64,000 nucleotides of DNA, from assembly GCA_019455245.1 (NCBI GenBank), contig JACFMR010000011.1, positions 1-64,000 on the forward strand. Direction: 5' to 3'. Under the pieces are notes generated by a model. The model was not told the origin of the DNA, ran no database searches, and worked only from the letters and a program-made list of their open reading frames with translations. Positions 62,008 to 64,000 of the stretch are shown one piece after another. The translations under genes were made by a program, and so were the position numbers. The stretch is from Opitutaceae bacterium. GTDB taxonomy: Bacteria > Verrucomicrobiota > Verrucomicrobiia > Opitutales > Opitutaceae. Positions within the stretch are counted from its first letter, which is position 1. Each line of letters opens with the position of its first letter.

Positions 62008-63672
62008 TCAATTCAGGTCGGGTTCGGATTTTTTCAATTCCGCCTCGACCAGTTCGTCGAGATAGGCGCCGGCGCCGAGCTGGCCGGTCATGGCGGCCAG
62101 TTGATTGCGGGTGTCGGCATACGCCGGGTTGGCCGCGGACAGGTCGGGCAGCCGCTTGTCCTTCGCGTGGACGAACAGGCCGTGGTCCTGATTCATCATC
62201 ATGTCCGAGACGGCGCCTTTTTCGAGCCGCTCCAAGGTGCCGAAGATCGCGTAATCGACGCTCTCCGGCGGTTCGGTCAACGTGAAGGGATCGAGCTGTG
62301 AGACGTCGGCCTTGGCGCCGTGGGCGGTGGCGGCGGCGTTGACGGCCGTGGCAAAATCGTCACCCGCCTGCAGGCGGGTTTTGATGGTGGCCTGCAGCTG
62401 GCGGCCGAGCTCGACGAAGCGTTTGCGCTTTTCGTTCTCGATGTAGTCGGCCTTGACGGCGGCCTGCACCTCGGTGAGGAGGGGCGTGCGGGCGGGGATG
62501 GTGTCCTGCCAGAGCAGCACGACGGCGCCGTTTTCAACCGGCAGGGCATCGGAGAAAAAGCGTGCTTCGCCGAGTTTGAAGGCGGCTTCGGCGAGTTCGG
62601 GGTTGTGGCCGTATTCGGCCGGGCCGGCCTCGCGGGAGAAGGGCTGCAGCGGGGTGGCCTGCACCCCGTGGGCGCGCAGGAACGGTTCGAGCACGGCCGG
62701 GTCGTTCTTGAGCCGGCTTTCGTAGAGGCCGAGGGAAAGATCGGCGGCCTGCTTGGTGGCGATCTGGCGGGCCTTGGCCTGCCTGACCGCGCTTTCCACC
62801 TGATCGCGCACGAGCAGGAAATCGCCGGCCTGGGCGGGCTGGGTCGTGCCGGCCTCGGTGCCCGGTTTCTGGAAACGGCCGGGGCTGCGCTCGAAGACCG
62901 CCTGCAGTTCCTCCTCGGTCGCGGTCACGCCGGCCAGGTGTGCATCGGCGGGATAAAACACCGCGGACACCTGCATGTGGGGCGGAATCTCGTAGCGAAA
63001 CGAATTGTCACCGAAAAATTTGGCCAGCTCCTCGGAACCGGGCGACACCGTGGGATTGAAGGCGGCGTAGTCGATCTTGGCCACGCCGAGCGTCCAGGTG
63101 GTGCCGGCGCGGGCGAGCTGGGTCTTCACGTCCTCGTCGAGCACGTAACCCGGACCGGCCAGCAATTGACGGACCTTGTCGGCGCGCACATCGGCGGAGA
63201 GCACGCGGCTGACGTCGCCCTCGGTGACCTGGGCGCCGCCGGTTTTGAGCGAATCACGGAAGGTGGCGTAACGTTGTGCATCAAAATTGCCGTCGGGGCC
63301 GACGAAGGCGCGCAGGTTCTTGATGTAGTCGGCGACCTCGGCCTTGGTGCTGGCGGGGATGTGCAGCTGGTCGGCGACATGGAGCGCCGCGGCGCGCTGG
63401 AGGGCGTATTGCTGCAGCTGGTCGCCACCGATGCCGGCGAAACCGAGGTGCAGGGTGGCGCTGAGGTTCGCATCGCCAAAGAGCCGCGCCTGATCCTCGG
63501 GCGAACCGAGGTTGTAGCCGAAAAATTCACGGGTGAGCACGCGCCGGTCGCCTTGGCCGATGCCGGAAGAGGGCGTGAAAATGACCACCAGCGGAACCGC
63601 CATCGCGGCGAGGATCAGCAGGACGACCACTTTGAAGTGCTTTTGAAAGTATCTCTGAATCCAGGATATCAT
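62008..63672 (-). CDS. PpiD/SurA-like membrane-anchored periplasmic chaperone
   Basis: 554 residues. Short cytoplasmic start MISWIQRYFQKHFK, one TM helix (VVVLLILAAMAVPLVVIF), then a periplasmic SurA_N-like domain (EFFGYNLGSPEDQARLFGDANLS, LQQYALQRAAALHVADQLHIPAS) and a C-terminal region with the spacing of parvulin-type domains (SPGRFQKPG, TPLQPFSREAGPAEYG). The PpiC active-site pattern is not clear, so isomerase activity is doubtful while the chaperone role is plausible. A strong terminator follows. Confidence 0.78.
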   Translation of the reverse strand: MISWIQRYFQKHFKVVVLLILAAMAVPLVVIFTPSSGIGQGDRRVLTREFFGYNLGSPEDQARLFGDANLSATLHLGFAGIGGDQLQQYALQRAAALHVADQLHIPASTKAEVADYIKNLRAFVGPDGNFDAQRYATFRDSLKTGGAQVTEGDVSRVLSADVRADKVRQLLAGPGYVLDEDVKTQLARAGTTWTLGVAKIDYAAFNPTVSPGSEELAKFFGDNSFRYEIPPHMQVSAVFYPADAHLAGVTATEEELQAVFERSPGRFQKPGTEAGTTQPAQAGDFLLVRDQVESAVRQAKARQIATKQAADLSLGLYESRLKNDPAVLEPFLRAHGVQATPLQPFSREAGPAEYGHNPELAEAAFKLGEARFFSDALPVENGAVVLLWQDTIPARTPLLTEVQAAVKADYIENEKRKRFVELGRQLQATIKTRLQAGDDFATAVNAAATAHGAKADVSQLDPFTLTEPPESVDYAIFGTLERLEKGAVSDMMMNQDHGLFVHAKDKRLPDLSAANPAYADTRNQLAAMTGQLGAGAYLDELVEAELKKSEPDLN

Positions 63673-63752
63673 GGGGATAAAACCGGCGAAGCTAGGTCCG
63701 GCTGCGCCCGAGGCAAGGGCGAATTGGGGCGCGGCGCGTTCGCGCGGCCCGG

Positions 63753-64000
63753 TCAGACCGGAGTCTGCCCGGTGCCGAAGGTGAATGGCGGCTGCGAGCC
63801 CTCACACGCGTGCCGGGCAAACAGCTGCTCCAGGCTCCGCTGGAAAAATTCATCCTGCAGGCCGTGCTTCAGGTGCGCATGATACTCCTGCACGATCGGA
63901 TCGATCGCATCCACGGACTCATCGAGCGGGGCCTCGCCCTGGTTTTCAAAATGATGCTTGAAGTTCTGCAGGGTAATGCGGTTGAGCGGGCGGGCGGGCT
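63753..64000 (-). CDS. Unknown protein, C-terminal part only (gene runs off the edge)
   Basis: Open frame from the window edge to TGA at 63755-63753, giving the last 82 residues. They are hydrophilic with helical stretches (RITLQNFKHHFENQGEAPL, VQEYHAHLKHGLQDEFFQRSLEQLFARHA). I do not recognise a family. No membrane segment or repeat is seen. It lies 80 bp upstream of the PpiD-like gene on the same strand. Confidence 0.6.
   Translation of the reverse strand, partial: PARPLNRITLQNFKHHFENQGEAPLDESVDAIDPIVQEYHAHLKHGLQDEFFQRSLEQLFARHACEGSQPPFTFGTGQTPV

Overview
The window is a high-GC bacterial chromosome segment with dense, long co-directional operons, ATGA-type overlaps and several non-ATG starts. 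The gene set points to a Gram-negative of the Verrucomicrobiota, most like Opitutaceae: LPS Kdo transferase, TolC-type and phosphate-porin outer membrane proteins, an exosortase, a Wza-like lipoprotein, paired M16 peptidases, and several kinds of degenerate intergenic repeats. The lineage is inferred from gene content and style, not from a marker-gene tree.

Layout. 1-0.8 kb: edge of a TPR protein gene and a hicBA toxin-antitoxin pair. 0.9-8.2 kb: thrS, cysS, hemB, a polysaccharide-export lipoprotein, an acidic-tailed unknown, pyrD. 8.3-12.1 kb: tRNA-Leu(GAG), fatty acid desaturase, a large Arg/Gly-rich unknown, a thioesterase. 12.1-25.5 kb: a 13-gene minus-strand run (HIT, phoH, pgpH-like, ybeY, DUF502, recO-like, nuclease-helicase, pyrR, pyrB, pyrC, CPBP protease, thiL, tsaE). 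25.6-28.6 kb: TetR regulator, FabF-like synthase, exosortase. 28.5-35.6 kb: two M16 peptidases and divergent waaA. 35.8-38.9 kb: a three-gene operon of GT4 glycosyltransferase, MGDG-synthase-like glycosyltransferase and a PlcP-like phosphoesterase. 39-44.5 kb: SNF2 helicase, alpha/beta hydrolase, ClC channel. 44.5-52.6 kb: phosphate porin-pstS and pstCAB-phoU. 52.6-55 kb: a repeat-rich stretch with YdcF, tRNA-His(GTG) and a low-GC small membrane protein. 55-64 kb: EEP hydrolase, trpA, REC-GGDEF protein, lipid kinase, miaA, membrane protein, TolC-like protein, PpiD-like chaperone and a gene running off the edge.

The most interesting result is a phosphate-starvation theme. PHO-box-like arrays with an exact 11-bp period (heptamers of pattern Y-G-x-x-A-C at positions 2-7) precede the porin-pstS operon and pstC. 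A third array of the same pattern sits upstream of the GT4-GT28-phosphoesterase operon, with a -10-like hexamer at the same 10-nt spacing as at the porin. The phosphoesterase resembles the PlcP type that strips phospholipid headgroups, and the middle gene resembles MGDG synthases. I therefore propose that 35.8-38.9 kb is a Pho-controlled membrane-lipid remodelling cassette (phospholipid to glycolipid) next to the phosphate uptake locus.

Other points of note: a RecB/Cas4-like nuclease fused to an XPD/DinG helicase, with palindromic DNA inside its coding linkers; a low-GC patch inside cysS; a ThrRS without TGS domain; a duplicated 3' end of tRNA-His; and a covarying family of intergenic hairpins.
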